Positions 8,593 to 15,959 of a stretch of DNA of 64,000 nt are shown piece by piece. The notes under the pieces are model-generated. The model did no database searches. It was not told the origin of the DNA and saw only the letters and a list, made by a program, of their open reading frames with translations. Source of the stretch: Nonomuraea sp. SYSU D8015 (GTDB taxonomy: Bacteria > Actinomycetota > Actinomycetes > Streptosporangiales > Streptosporangiaceae); NCBI RefSeq assembly GCF_008065375.1, contig NZ_VJYI01000015.1:186001-250000 (forward strand), given 5' to 3'. The stretch's first letter is position 1. Every line of letters starts with the position of its first letter. The position numbers and the translations under genes were made by a program.

Positions 8593-9243
8593 ATGCATTC
8601 CCGCCCGGTGCGATGCCCCTCATGGCGGAAGAAGGCGATCATTCCCGTGTTGTCCAAGCTTGCCCCGCATGACACGGACTGTCTGCTCTTCGACTGGGAT
8701 GGCACGCTGGTGGACAGCCAAAGCGCCAACTACCGCGCGATGGCGGCGGCCTTGTCCCAGGTCGGGGTGGCGTTGGAGGAATCCTGGTTCGGCTCCCGGA
8801 CCGGGCTCTCCTCAGCAGAGATGATCGATGCCCTTGTTCAGGAACGCGGACTGACCTTGCCCGTGCCCGTGCAGGAGATCGTCGCCCATCGCGACGAGCG
8901 CTTTCTCGCAGAGGCGCATCACGTTCGGGCTCACCCGGCTCTGCTGGAGATCGTCAACACCTGGTACGGCCGCCTGCCCATGGCGGTCGCCTCCGGCGGT
9001 TCCCGCCGCATCATCATGGAGACCATGCGGCATCTGCCCTACGCGTCGCGCTTCACCACGGTGGTCACTCGCGAGGACGTCGAGCGCGGCAAACCCTCGC
9101 CCGAGATCTTCTTGCTGGCCGCACACCGACTGGGTGCCGTTCCCGGACGATGCACCGTCTACGAGGACAGCGACGAAGGCATCGCCGCCGCCGCGGCGGC
9201 GGGCATGACCGTCATCGATGTCCGCCCCTTCACCCGGCGGTAG
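8593..9243 (+). CDS. HAD-family phosphatase (beta-phosphoglucomutase-like)
   Basis: HAD motif I is LLFDWDGTLVDS, motif II is AVASGGS, motif III lysine is in ERGKPSPEIF, and motif IV is CTVYEDSDEGIAAA. All catalytic positions are present. The cap region lies between motifs I and II as in subfamily IA. It should remove or transfer phosphate on a small sugar phosphate. It starts one base after the glycosidase stop, which suggests that the pair forms one sugar-utilisation unit. GTG 8647, behind GAAGAAGG, is a plausible later start that removes a basic 18-residue tail. Confidence 0.85.
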   Translation: MHSRPVRCPSWRKKAIIPVLSKLAPHDTDCLLFDWDGTLVDSQSANYRAMAAALSQVGVALEESWFGSRTGLSSAEMIDALVQERGLTLPVPVQEIVAHRDERFLAEAHHVRAHPALLEIVNTWYGRLPMAVASGGSRRIIMETMRHLPYASRFTTVVTREDVERGKPSPEIFLLAAHRLGAVPGRCTVYEDSDEGIAAAAAAGMTVIDVRPFTRR

Positions 9244-9257
9244 CCGGCGAGCGGATC

Positions 9258-9431
9258 AGGCGGCCGTTCAGCCCCGCCGAGCTCGCGGACTGGGAGCCGG
9301 CCGAGTTGCTCCGCTTCACGAAGGGGCTCCGGACGATGCGGATGCCGGCGGGCCGCGGTCGGATGAACCCCTGGCAGCACGGCAGCCTGCTGTTCGACCT
9401 CCAGGCCGACCCGGTGCAGGACCTCTCGCCG
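9258..9431 (+). pseudogene. sulfatase C-terminal fragment
   Basis: In one frame the DNA reads RRPFSPAELADWEPAELLRF, then TKGLRTMRMPAGRGRMNP and WQHGSLLFDLQADPVQD. This matches the C-terminal end of formylglycine-type sulfatases (the LLFDLEADPGQ segment). Nothing of the catalytic N-terminal domain (CxPxR) is nearby, and the frame degenerates after 9431. It has no start signal and lies directly behind the HAD gene. I read it as the scrap of a deleted sulfatase. Confidence 0.65.
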
Positions 9432-9731
9432 ATGGTCCTCATGCCGGGAACCGTGCGCGGGCAGCCCCCTCCATGGCCGGCCCCCCGAACACGCGGTCGA
9501 AGCCATCGGAAAGGGGTCTGCTTCAGAGCCGCGGGGACCGGGCCGTTGGAAAAGCGGGAGATCGGCGTCTGCCAGGCCTCTCGCCTGGCGCGATGTCGCC
9601 TGCCCTTAACATTCTCGACAGGTGTCGCTGTGCGATCGACCTGCTCGCGACTGAGCTGATCGCCAAGGAGAGCTTCATCAACGACGTCGACCGCGGCGTG
9701 TTCGTCGTGCCGCCGGTCTGAGGGGGCGGGC
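9432..9731. other. degenerate region between sulfatase scrap and SDR gene
   Basis: 300 bp without a recognisable gene. Frame changes and lack of ribosome sites suggest decayed coding DNA. Near its end a stretch of about 30 codons (9632-9721, IDLLATELIAKESFINDV) looks protein-like and stops ten bases before the SDR start. Its family is unknown to me. Confidence 0.4.
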
Positions 9732-10505
9732 ATGGGACGGGTATCGGGCAAGGTCGTCGTCGTCACCGGCGCGGCCCGCGGCCAGGGCGCGGCCGAGGTG
9801 GAGGCGCTGGCCAGGGAAGGCGCGACGGTCGTGGCGGCAGACGTGCTGGACGGCGAGGGCAGGGCGCTCGCCGACCGCCTGACGGACGAAGGGCTGCAGG
9901 TGAGCTACGTGAGTCTCGACGTCCGCGACCAGCGGGCGTGGGACGACCTGGCCGCGCTGCTGCGGGAGCGTCACGGGCGGGTCGACGCCCTCGTCAACAA
10001 CGCCGGAGTGGCCGCCAGAGACCGGATCCCCCACGTGGATCCGCAGGTCTGGCAGCGCACCTTCGACATCAACGTCACCGGTCCGCTCCTCGGGATCCAG
10101 GCGCTCGTGCCGTTGATGAGCGCGGGCGCCTCGATCGTCAACGTCTGCTCGGTGGCGGCGATGGCGGGGCACGTGGCGGCCGCGTACACGGCGAGCAAAT
10201 GGGCGCTGCGAGGCCTGACCAGGAGCGCTTCGCTCGAACTCGGCGAGCGCGGCATCCGGGTCAACGCCGTCATGCCCGGGCTGATCGAGACCCCGCTGAT
10301 GGCGTCGGCCTCCCCGGCGTTCACCGGGGCGGCCCTGGCCGAGATCCCCCTGGGCCGCGCCGGGACGCCCGCGGACGTCGCCCCGCTGATGGTCTTCCTC
10401 GTCTCCGACGAGTCCGCGTACGTCAACGGCGCCGAGCTGGTGGTCGACGGCGGTCTCACCGCACACGTCTCCCACAAGGGCATCGCCGACGCCACCCGCT
10501 CGTGA
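9732..10505 (+). CDS. SDR family NAD(P)-dependent oxidoreductase
   Basis: A 257-residue classical short-chain dehydrogenase. The cofactor motif is TGAARGQG near residue 12, the structural NNAG is near 89, the catalytic serine is in NVCSVAAM, and YTASK supplies Tyr and Lys. The C-terminus (YVNGAELVVDGG) is canonical. All of the Asn-Ser-Tyr-Lys tetrad is present, so the protein should be active. The glutamine in TGAARGQG is common in mycofactocin-associated SDRs, but no mycofactocin genes are in view. Substrate is unknown. It appears monocistronic: about 230 bp with a new promoter separates it from the LLM gene. Confidence 0.93.
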   Translation: MGRVSGKVVVVTGAARGQGAAEVEALAREGATVVAADVLDGEGRALADRLTDEGLQVSYVSLDVRDQRAWDDLAALLRERHGRVDALVNNAGVAARDRIPHVDPQVWQRTFDINVTGPLLGIQALVPLMSAGASIVNVCSVAAMAGHVAAAYTASKWALRGLTRSASLELGERGIRVNAVMPGLIETPLMASASPAFTGAALAEIPLGRAGTPADVAPLMVFLVSDESAYVNGAELVVDGGLTAHVSHKGIADATRS

Positions 10506-10644
10506 CCGTCCCGGCGACTACCTCCCCTTCCAGCACGATCCCGTAGTCGATCGACGCCGTCCGATGCTCCGGACCGGTGACTCTGACCGGCTTCTCACCG
10601 AACCGCACTGGTGTCCATGGGTCGCCAAGTTCAAATCCTGACAT

Positions 10645-10704
10645 TTGACACGTCATGCGTCTTTGGGGCTAAAGTACATGACGCATCACCTGATGTGTCA
10701 TGTA
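10645..10704 (+). promoter_or_regulatory. promoter with 30-bp palindromic operator (copy 1)
   Basis: The -35-like TTGACA is at 10645-10650 and the -10-like TAAAGT at 10670-10675 (a long 19-bp spacer). At 10675-10704 two 14-bp arms face each other: TACATGACGCATCA, two central bases CC, then TGATGTGTCATGTA, with 13 of 14 positions complementary. The same operator occurs upstream of the NmrA-like gene. The -35 is part of TTGACACGTCAT, also shared by both promoters and resembling a half-site. A repressor bound over the start region is expected, of HxlR, MarR or similar type. It controls the LLM gene at 10735. Confidence 0.8.
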
Positions 10705-10734
10705 ATGAGGAAGTGCTCAGCGAGGAGCCCACCC

Positions 10735-11766
10735 ATGTCTGATCTCGTGTTCGGCCTCGACACCTTCGGCGACGTGCCGGAGGACGACTCCGGGACGCTC
10801 CTTTCCCACGCCGCGGCCATCCGCCAGGTCGTCGACGAGGCGGTGCTGGCCGACGAGCTCGGCATAGACGTCGTCGCCCTCGGTGAACACCACCGGCCGG
10901 AGTTCTCCATATCGACCCCGGAGACCGTGCTGGCCGGCATCGCCCCGCGCACCAAGCGCATCAGGCTCGCCTCCGGCGTGACCGTGCTGAGCTCCGACGA
11001 CCCGGTCCGCGTGTTCCAGCGCTTCGCCACGGTGGACGCCTTGTCGAGCGGCCGCGCCGAGGTCATCCTCGGCCGCGGCTCGTTCACCGAGTCGTTCCCG
11101 CTGTTCGGCTACGACCTGCGCGACTACGACACACTGTTCGAGGAGAAGCTCGAGCTCTTCGTGAAGCTGCTCGACGAGAAGCCGGTGACCTGGAGCGGCA
11201 CCATGCGCGCCCCGCTCGAGCACGCCGACGTCTTCCCCAAGACCGAGTCCGGGCACCTGACCACCTGGGTCGGCGTCGGCGGCTCACCGCAGTCGGTCAT
11301 CCGCACCGCGCGCCACGGCCTGCCGCTCATGCTCGCCATCATCGGCGGCCCGCCCCAGCGCTTCGCCGGCTACATCGACCTGTACCGGCGCGCCGCCGAG
11401 CAGCTGGGCACGACCGCGCACCCGGTCGGCATGCACTCCCCGGGCTTCATCGCCGACACCGACGAGGAGGCCAAGGAGGTGTTCTGGCCCCGTTACCGGG
11501 TCATCCGCGACACGATCGGCGCCCTGCGCGGCTGGCCGCCGGTCAGCCGTCAGGAGTTCGACGCCGAGATCGAGCACGGCTCCCTCTACATCGGCTCACC
11601 GCAGACCGTCGCCCGCAAGATCGCCGCCACGGTCGGCAGCCTCGGCGTCGGCAGGTTCGACCTCATCTACACCGCCGGATCGCAGCCGGTCAGTGCCCGC
11701 CTGCGCGCCGTCGAGCTGTACGGCAGCACGGTGATCCCCATGGTCCGCGACATCCTCGCCGGCTGA
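10735..11766 (+). CDS. LLM-class flavin-dependent oxidoreductase
   Basis: A 343-residue TIM-barrel protein of the bacterial luciferase superfamily (LLM or CE1758-like branch). Family signatures include LGEHHRPEFSISTPETVLAGIA, RLASGVTVLSSDDPVRVFQ, and the flavin region GRAEVILGRGSF. It should use FMN or F420 as cofactor; the sequence does not decide between them. ATG 10735 lies 30 bp after the operator. The next gene starts 37 bp downstream on the same strand and codes for an F420-reductase-like protein, which favours a shared electron-transfer role. Confidence 0.9.
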   Translation: MSDLVFGLDTFGDVPEDDSGTLLSHAAAIRQVVDEAVLADELGIDVVALGEHHRPEFSISTPETVLAGIAPRTKRIRLASGVTVLSSDDPVRVFQRFATVDALSSGRAEVILGRGSFTESFPLFGYDLRDYDTLFEEKLELFVKLLDEKPVTWSGTMRAPLEHADVFPKTESGHLTTWVGVGGSPQSVIRTARHGLPLMLAIIGGPPQRFAGYIDLYRRAAEQLGTTAHPVGMHSPGFIADTDEEAKEVFWPRYRVIRDTIGALRGWPPVSRQEFDAEIEHGSLYIGSPQTVARKIAATVGSLGVGRFDLIYTAGSQPVSARLRAVELYGSTVIPMVRDILAG

Positions 11767-11803
11767 CCCGCCCCTCGGCAGGCATCGAAAACTGGAGTAC
11801 GAC

Positions 11804-12535
11804 ATGAACGGCAGCGCCCCCAACGGCCCTGAGACCATCGGCATCCTCGGCGCCGGCAAGGTGGGCACCGTGCTCGCCCGGCTCGCCGTGGCCGCCGGCT
11901 ACCGGGTGCTCGTCGCCGGCTCCGGCGACCCCGCCAAGATCGCCCTCACCGTGGAGGTGCTCACCCCCGGAGCGGTCGCCACCACCGCCGCCGACGCCGC
12001 GGCCGGCGCCGACGTCGTCCTCCTGGCCCTCCCGCTCGGCAAGCACCGCGGCATTCCCGCCGAAGCGCTGCGCGGCAAGCTCGTCGTCGACGCCATGAAC
12101 TACTGGTGGGAGGTCGACGGCATCCGCGACGACCTCACCGACCCCCGCACCTCCTCAAGCGAGATCGTCCAGGCGTTCCTTCCCGGCTCCCGCGTCGTCA
12201 AGGCGTTCAACCACCTCGGCTACCACGACCTCGAAGACAAGGCCCGCCCTGCCGGGCAGCCGGGACGCACCGCCATCGCGATCGCCGGCGACGACCCCGC
12301 CGGCCTGGCCGCCGTGGCCACCCTCGTCGACAGGCTCGGCTTCGATCCGGTCGTCGCCGGCCCCCTCGCCGAGGGCATGCGTTTCGAACCGGGTACCGAG
12401 CTCTTCGGCGCCGTCGTGGACGCCGGCGAGGTCCAGGCCAGACTCGACCGCTTCCCCGATTCCGAGCGCGGGCGGATCGTCGGCCGCGCCCGTGCCGCGA
12501 CCCCTGCGGAAGCGTCCGAGGCCCGCCGGACCTGA
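11804..12535 (+). CDS. NADPH-dependent F420 reductase-like protein
   Basis: A 243-residue Rossmann protein. The dinucleotide motif is GILGAGKVGTVLARLA near residue 12. VVLLALPLGKHRGIP and VVDAMNYWWEVDG follow, then VKAFNHLGYHDLE, all in the order of the F420_oxidored family. Members move hydride between NADPH and F420 or reduce other substrates. It is co-directional with the LLM gene 37 bp upstream and so probably shares its operator-controlled promoter. The last 15 residues (ARAATPAEASEARRT) are low in complexity. Confidence 0.85.
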   Translation: MNGSAPNGPETIGILGAGKVGTVLARLAVAAGYRVLVAGSGDPAKIALTVEVLTPGAVATTAADAAAGADVVLLALPLGKHRGIPAEALRGKLVVDAMNYWWEVDGIRDDLTDPRTSSSEIVQAFLPGSRVVKAFNHLGYHDLEDKARPAGQPGRTAIAIAGDDPAGLAAVATLVDRLGFDPVVAGPLAEGMRFEPGTELFGAVVDAGEVQARLDRFPDSERGRIVGRARAATPAEASEARRT

Positions 12536-12553
12536 TCCCCTACCGCCTCCACG

Positions 12554-12697
12554 CCACGTGACCACGACGGCCGCGCAGGCCCGGCACCGCCACGTGACCG
12601 CGACGGCCGCGCAGGCCCGGCACCGCCACGTGACCGCGACGGCCGCGCAGGCCCGGCACCGCCACGTGACCGCGACGGCCGCGCAGGCCCGGCACCG
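12554..12697. repeat. 36-bp tandem repeat, four copies
   Basis: Four head-to-tail 36-bp units, each beginning CCACGTGACC and ending CCCGGCACCG. Copies 2-4 are identical; copy 1 differs by one base (ACG for GCG after GACC). The period is 12 codons, so every frame repeats without stops, but no start, ribosome site or flanking gene supports translation. Each unit carries the palindrome CACGTG. It lies between the F420-reductase-like gene and a decayed reading frame. There are no spacers, so it is not CRISPR. Confidence 0.97.
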
Positions 12698-12784
12698 CCG
12701 CCGGGGCTGACGACGTGGTTCTCGGCTTGGGGGTGACTCGCGCCCCCCCGGCCTGGAGACCGCGGGGAAGACCGCCGCTCCCGC

Positions 12785-12956
12785 GATGGGCAGGACCGCC
12801 CGCCGGCTGAACGCCGGCCCAGGCCCAACGGCCCCGGCGCGACCCTCCGCCATGTCCTCGGCAGCGCCCAGGACGGCGGCTACGAGTGGCGGCCCGGCGG
12901 CAGCGGGCCCGTGCGGAACGGGATCACCGCGCTGGAACCGGACGGCGACGGCGTCA
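12785..12956 (+). pseudogene. decayed protein-coding remnant
   Basis: In one plus-strand frame the DNA reads GATLRHVLGSAQDGGYEWRP and then GGSGPVRNGITALEPDGDG. This is a soluble alpha/beta-looking sequence with normal amino-acid balance, unlike the Arg/Pro-rich shadows around it. It resembles the end region of SnoaL/NTF2-like proteins, but I cannot assign it firmly. There is no start, and the frame runs straight into the antisense of the GNAT gene. It looks like the scrap of a gene cut on both sides. Confidence 0.4.
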
Positions 12957-13292
12957 GCCCAGTTCTTTTCTCAGCCAGTGCAGGACGTCGGGGGTCACGG
13001 GGTCGGTGATGTCGGCGAACTCGTCATGCTTCTTCAGGAGTTTGGCCACGTACGGGCAGACGGGCACGATCCGCTTCCCCGAGGCGCGCACGTCGGCGAG
13101 CGCCCGCAGGACCAACCGCGCGGCCAGGCCCTGGCCGGCGAAGGCGTCGTCGACCTCCGTGTGGTAGAAGACCCGTTGCTCACCGCGGTCGAGGTACGCG
13201 GTCAGGCCGGCCCGCTTGCCGTCGACCAGGATCTCGTATCGATGCTCGGCATCCACCCGCTCGACGGTCGGAGTGGCAGACGGCTGTGTCAT
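12954..13292 (-). CDS. GNAT-like N-acetyltransferase (YjdJ type)
   Basis: A 112-residue single-domain protein of the short Gcn5-related family. The sequence FYHTEVDDAFAGQGLAARLV is the acetyl-CoA loop of this branch, and GKRIVPVCPYVAKLLKKH is the second signature. Members acetylate unknown small or protein amines. ATG 13292 overlaps the pirin stop (ATGA), so the two genes form an operon. Confidence 0.88.
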   Translation of the reverse strand: MTQPSATPTVERVDAEHRYEILVDGKRAGLTAYLDRGEQRVFYHTEVDDAFAGQGLAARLVLRALADVRASGKRIVPVCPYVAKLLKKHDEFADITDPVTPDVLHWLRKELG

Positions 13293-14302
13293 GGCGTGCC
13301 TTTCGGACGAAGCTCGGTACGCGGAGGGTTCCCGCGCGGCTTGATGGTGGCATGGGGCAGGACGGGCGCGCGAAGGCGGTCCCCGGGATATCCGTCGACG
13401 ACGCCGAAGCGGTCGGAGGAGGCCTCCCAGTCCTCTCGGGCCCGGACGATGTCCTCATGTGTGCGGCCGATGAAGTTCCACCACATGACGATCTCCTCCT
13501 CGAACGGAGTGCCGCCGAGCAGGAGCGCCCTCGCCGGGCCGTCCGAGGTGTTCGTGAGCTCCAGGGCGTCGGCGCCGGGGCGGACGTAGCCGAGCTCCGC
13601 CGGGCGCAGCAGGGTGCCGGCCACGCGGACGTCGCCGCTGTCCACGAGAAGGCCGTGCTCGAAGGCGGCGTCCACGGCGAGGGTGATCGTCGCATGCGGT
13701 TCGAGGGTGATCTCGGCGCCGAGCAGCGGGGTGAAGGTCCGCACGGGGGAGGCGTCTCCGGCGAGCGAGCCCAGGAACACCCTGATCTCGGCGCCGTCGA
13801 TCCGCACGGGTTCGGGTACGTGGTGCTGGAAGTCCCGTCCGGCGTTGCGGTGCTCTTCGGGCAGCGCCACCCACAGCTGGACGCCGTGGAGGACGGTGGT
13901 GCGCGGGGTGGAGACCTCCGAGTGGGCGATGCCGTACCCGCCCGTCATGAGGTTCATCTCACCGGGCCGGATGAAGGCGTGGCTGCCGAGACTGTCGCGG
14001 TGTTCGACCTCCCCGCTGAAGAGCCAGCTCACCGTCTGCAGGCCGGTGTGCGGATGCGGGGGCACCTCCATGCCGCCTGACCGGGCGACGTCGTCGGGGC
14101 CGTAGTGATCGGCGAAGCACCAGGCTCCGATCAACGTCCGGGCCCGCTGCGGCAGCGTCCGCCGTACGGACATCGCCCGCGGCCCGCCCAGGGGCACGTT
14201 CCGCGCGGAGAGCACGTCGACCGAGGGCACCTCTCCCGGCCGCCCCTCGCCCACCGGCTCTCCACATCTCATTTCGACAGGCTCGGCTTCCACGTTGCTC
14301 AC
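13289..14302 (-). CDS. pirin family protein
   Basis: A 337-residue double cupin. The N-terminal cupin holds the metal site, seen as PPHPHTGLQTVSWLFSGE and then SHAFIRPGEMNLMTGG with the conserved His and Glu residues. Bacterial pirins can act as quercetinases or redox sensors; the sequence cannot decide between them. GTG 14302 is chosen because GGGAGG precedes it by eight bases, though the frame stays open upstream to 14356. The stop overlaps the GNAT start. Confidence 0.88.
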   Translation of the reverse strand: MSNVEAEPVEMRCGEPVGEGRPGEVPSVDVLSARNVPLGGPRAMSVRRTLPQRARTLIGAWCFADHYGPDDVARSGGMEVPPHPHTGLQTVSWLFSGEVEHRDSLGSHAFIRPGEMNLMTGGYGIAHSEVSTPRTTVLHGVQLWVALPEEHRNAGRDFQHHVPEPVRIDGAEIRVFLGSLAGDASPVRTFTPLLGAEITLEPHATITLAVDAAFEHGLLVDSGDVRVAGTLLRPAELGYVRPGADALELTNTSDGPARALLLGGTPFEEEIVMWWNFIGRTHEDIVRAREDWEASSDRFGVVDGYPGDRLRAPVLPHATIKPRGNPPRTELRPKGTP

Positions 14303-14419
14303 CGAGACCACCTCCCACGCAATCTGGTTTCCAGCTACGACGCCACGACATGACACCGGACGGCGCGATCCGATCGTCCCGCGCCGCCCAGCCAGGATGG
14401 ACCCCGCCCCCGCGACAGG

Positions 14420-14539
14420 TCAGTCCGGGTCCGGGAGCCGCACCGCCCGGCTCACTCGGAACATGTGCCCGAGGCGCTGCATCTGGTCCTCGTCCAGCGG
14501 CGGCGGCAGTTCACCCGTCGCGGCCGGGTCGACGGTGAT
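14420..14539 (-). other. possible 39-codon small ORF with ATC start
   Basis: After the DoxX stop, the same strand has a perfect GGGAGGAG. A frame then opens at ATC 14539 (ITVDPAATGELPPPLDEDQM...) and ends at TGA 14420. Composition is protein-like and acidic. No ATG, GTG or TTG lies between the in-frame stop at 14567 and this point, so translation would need the rare ATC start, or a base error has changed ATG. The product is unknown. Confidence 0.3.
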
Positions 14540-14566
14540 GGCTCCTCCCTTCCAGGGACGGATCGG

Positions 14567-14947
14567 TCAGGTGAAGGGGTACGGTCCGAAGCGGCCCCAG
14601 ACCACGAACAGGGCCAGCGCGAGCAGCACCACGTTGATCACGATCGGCTGGGTCTCCTTGCGCCGGGCGTGTGTGAGGATGGCGCCGATCATCGTCACCG
14701 CCAGCCCGGCGGCGGCCAGCGGCGCGAGCACCGGGGCGATGCCCAGCGCGGGGGGCAGGATCAGCCCGAGCGCGCCCAGCACCTCCAGCGCGCCGATCGC
14801 CTTCAGCGCGCGGGGCGGGAAGTCCTCGGCCCAGCCCATGTTCGGCGAGGCGGTCAGCTTTTCTTTCGATTGGGCCAGTTTCGCGCCGCCGGCGCCGAGG
14901 AACACCAGGGCGAGCAGGGCGGCGACGATCCACAAAACGATGTTCAC
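14567..14947 (-). CDS. DoxX family membrane protein
   Basis: 126 residues with four hydrophobic segments: IVLWIVAALLALVFLGAGGAKL, ALEVLGALGLILPPALG, VLAPLAAAGLAVTMIGAIL and VINVVLLALALFVVWG. The GAGGAKL end of helix 1 and the A-LEVLGALGLILP block are DoxX signatures. Such proteins sit in redox-related membrane complexes. The start is GTG 14947. It lies 52 bp behind the NmrA-like gene, probably in the same transcript and so under the same operator. Confidence 0.88.
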   Translation of the reverse strand: MNIVLWIVAALLALVFLGAGGAKLAQSKEKLTASPNMGWAEDFPPRALKAIGALEVLGALGLILPPALGIAPVLAPLAAAGLAVTMIGAILTHARRKETQPIVINVVLLALALFVVWGRFGPYPFT

Positions 14948-14999
14948 GGGCGATTTCCAGGACTCGTGGAGAGGGATGCGGGGGGCGGCGGGGTCGTGG

Positions 15000-15776
15000 T
15001 CAGATGCCGGCCAGGTCGGTCTTGTGCGCCGCCAGCCACTGCTCGAAGTCCTGCAGTTGCGGGTTGAGGCCGCGGACGACGTCGAGGTCACGGTCGGCGA
15101 CGAACTGCGGCACCTGCGCGTAGAACTGGAACATGTTCCCTATCTCGGCGGCGGCGGGGAACGGCTGCGCGCGCATGGCGTCGAAGGGCACGGGCACGTA
15201 GGTGACCTGTTCGCCCAGCGCCTTGCTGAGGTGGGCGGCCATCTGCGCGCCGGTCAGGTGCTCACCGGCGATGGACACGCTGTGCCCGACGAGTTCGTCG
15301 CCGCGCTTGAAGATGCCGTAGGCGGTCTTGCCGATGTCTTCGGCGGCGATGCCGGCGAGCTTGCCGTCGGCCATCGGCAGGGCGAGCACGAGCCGCCCGT
15401 CCTGTGCCCTGTGGGCGCGGGTGTCATCCAGCGTCGACCAGATCACGTGGCGCAGGCCGGCGTTCTTGGCCGCCCGTGCCATCGTGGCGGCGTCCTGCTT
15501 CTCCTGCTCCGGCGACATGTGCTCCCAGAAGTCGGTCACCAGGAAGGCGCCGTGCGCCCCGTCGAACGCCTCCGTCAGCCGCGCCTCGTCCCTGATGTCG
15601 GCCTCGACCACCACGGCCCCCTGGGCGGCCAGTTTCCGCGCCTTGTCCGAGGAGGGGTTGCGGGTCAGCGCGCGGACCGCGAAGGCGCCGCCGGCATCGG
15701 CCAGGATGGCGCGGGCCAGGCCGCCGCCTTGGGCTCCGGTCGCGCCGACCACCGCGATCACTTTCTTGTCCGCCAC
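15000..15776 (-). CDS. NmrA/HSCARG-like NAD(P)-binding protein, internally shortened
   Basis: A 258-residue atypical SDR. The cofactor motif is VVGATGAQGGGLARAIL and the family landmarks HVIWSTLDDTR and LPGIAAEDIGK-like (LAGIAAEDIGKTAYGIF) are clear. Full-length relatives are about 300-320 residues and carry 50-60 residues between these landmarks: the M-K/Y-KV-HFD-KGEAD helix and the following SFYW strand. Here the text jumps from STLDDTRAH to RAQDGRLVLALP, so that block is missing in frame. The dinucleotide fold remains, but part of the substrate pocket is lost. Expression is set by the palindromic operator 24 bp upstream of the start. Confidence 0.82.
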   Translation of the reverse strand: MADKKVIAVVGATGAQGGGLARAILADAGGAFAVRALTRNPSSDKARKLAAQGAVVVEADIRDEARLTEAFDGAHGAFLVTDFWEHMSPEQEKQDAATMARAAKNAGLRHVIWSTLDDTRAHRAQDGRLVLALPMADGKLAGIAAEDIGKTAYGIFKRGDELVGHSVSIAGEHLTGAQMAAHLSKALGEQVTYVPVPFDAMRAQPFPAAAEIGNMFQFYAQVPQFVADRDLDVVRGLNPQLQDFEQWLAAHKTDLAGI

Positions 15777-15799
15777 GGTCTTCTCCTTCGTCCGTCCGT

Positions 15800-15856
15800 T
15801 ACATGACGCATCAATTGATGTGTCATGTACTTTAGCCGGAGCGTATGACGTGTCAA
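15800..15856 (-). promoter_or_regulatory. promoter with 30-bp palindromic operator (copy 2)
   Basis: Read on the minus strand: -35 TTGACA (15856-15851), 16-bp spacer, -10 TAAAGT (15834-15829), then the operator at 15800-15829. On the plus strand its arms are TACATGACGCATCA and TGATGTGTCATGTA around a central AT. Both arms are identical to those of copy 1 at 10675-10704, and only the two central bases differ. The block TTGACACGTCAT is also shared. The two promoters are therefore very likely controlled by one regulator. Confidence 0.85.
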
Positions 15857-15959
15857 GTGGGCGGGTGGGCTCCCAACGTCACGATCTACTGGCTGACCGG
15901 CACCGCCCGAGGCCTCGTCCGATGACCGCAGTCGGGCTTTTCAGCCACCGTGCCCGGCG

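Noticed and set aside
10618..10645. tRNA 3' end or att site (GTTCAAATCC just before the LLM promoter)
   Set aside because: The T-loop pattern TTCAAAT is there, but two of five T-stem pairs fail and no acceptor stem, anticodon arm or CCA is found. No integrase lies nearby.
12554..12697. CRISPR-like array
   Set aside because: The 36-bp units touch each other with no spacers, and no cas gene is in the window, so it is a plain tandem repeat.
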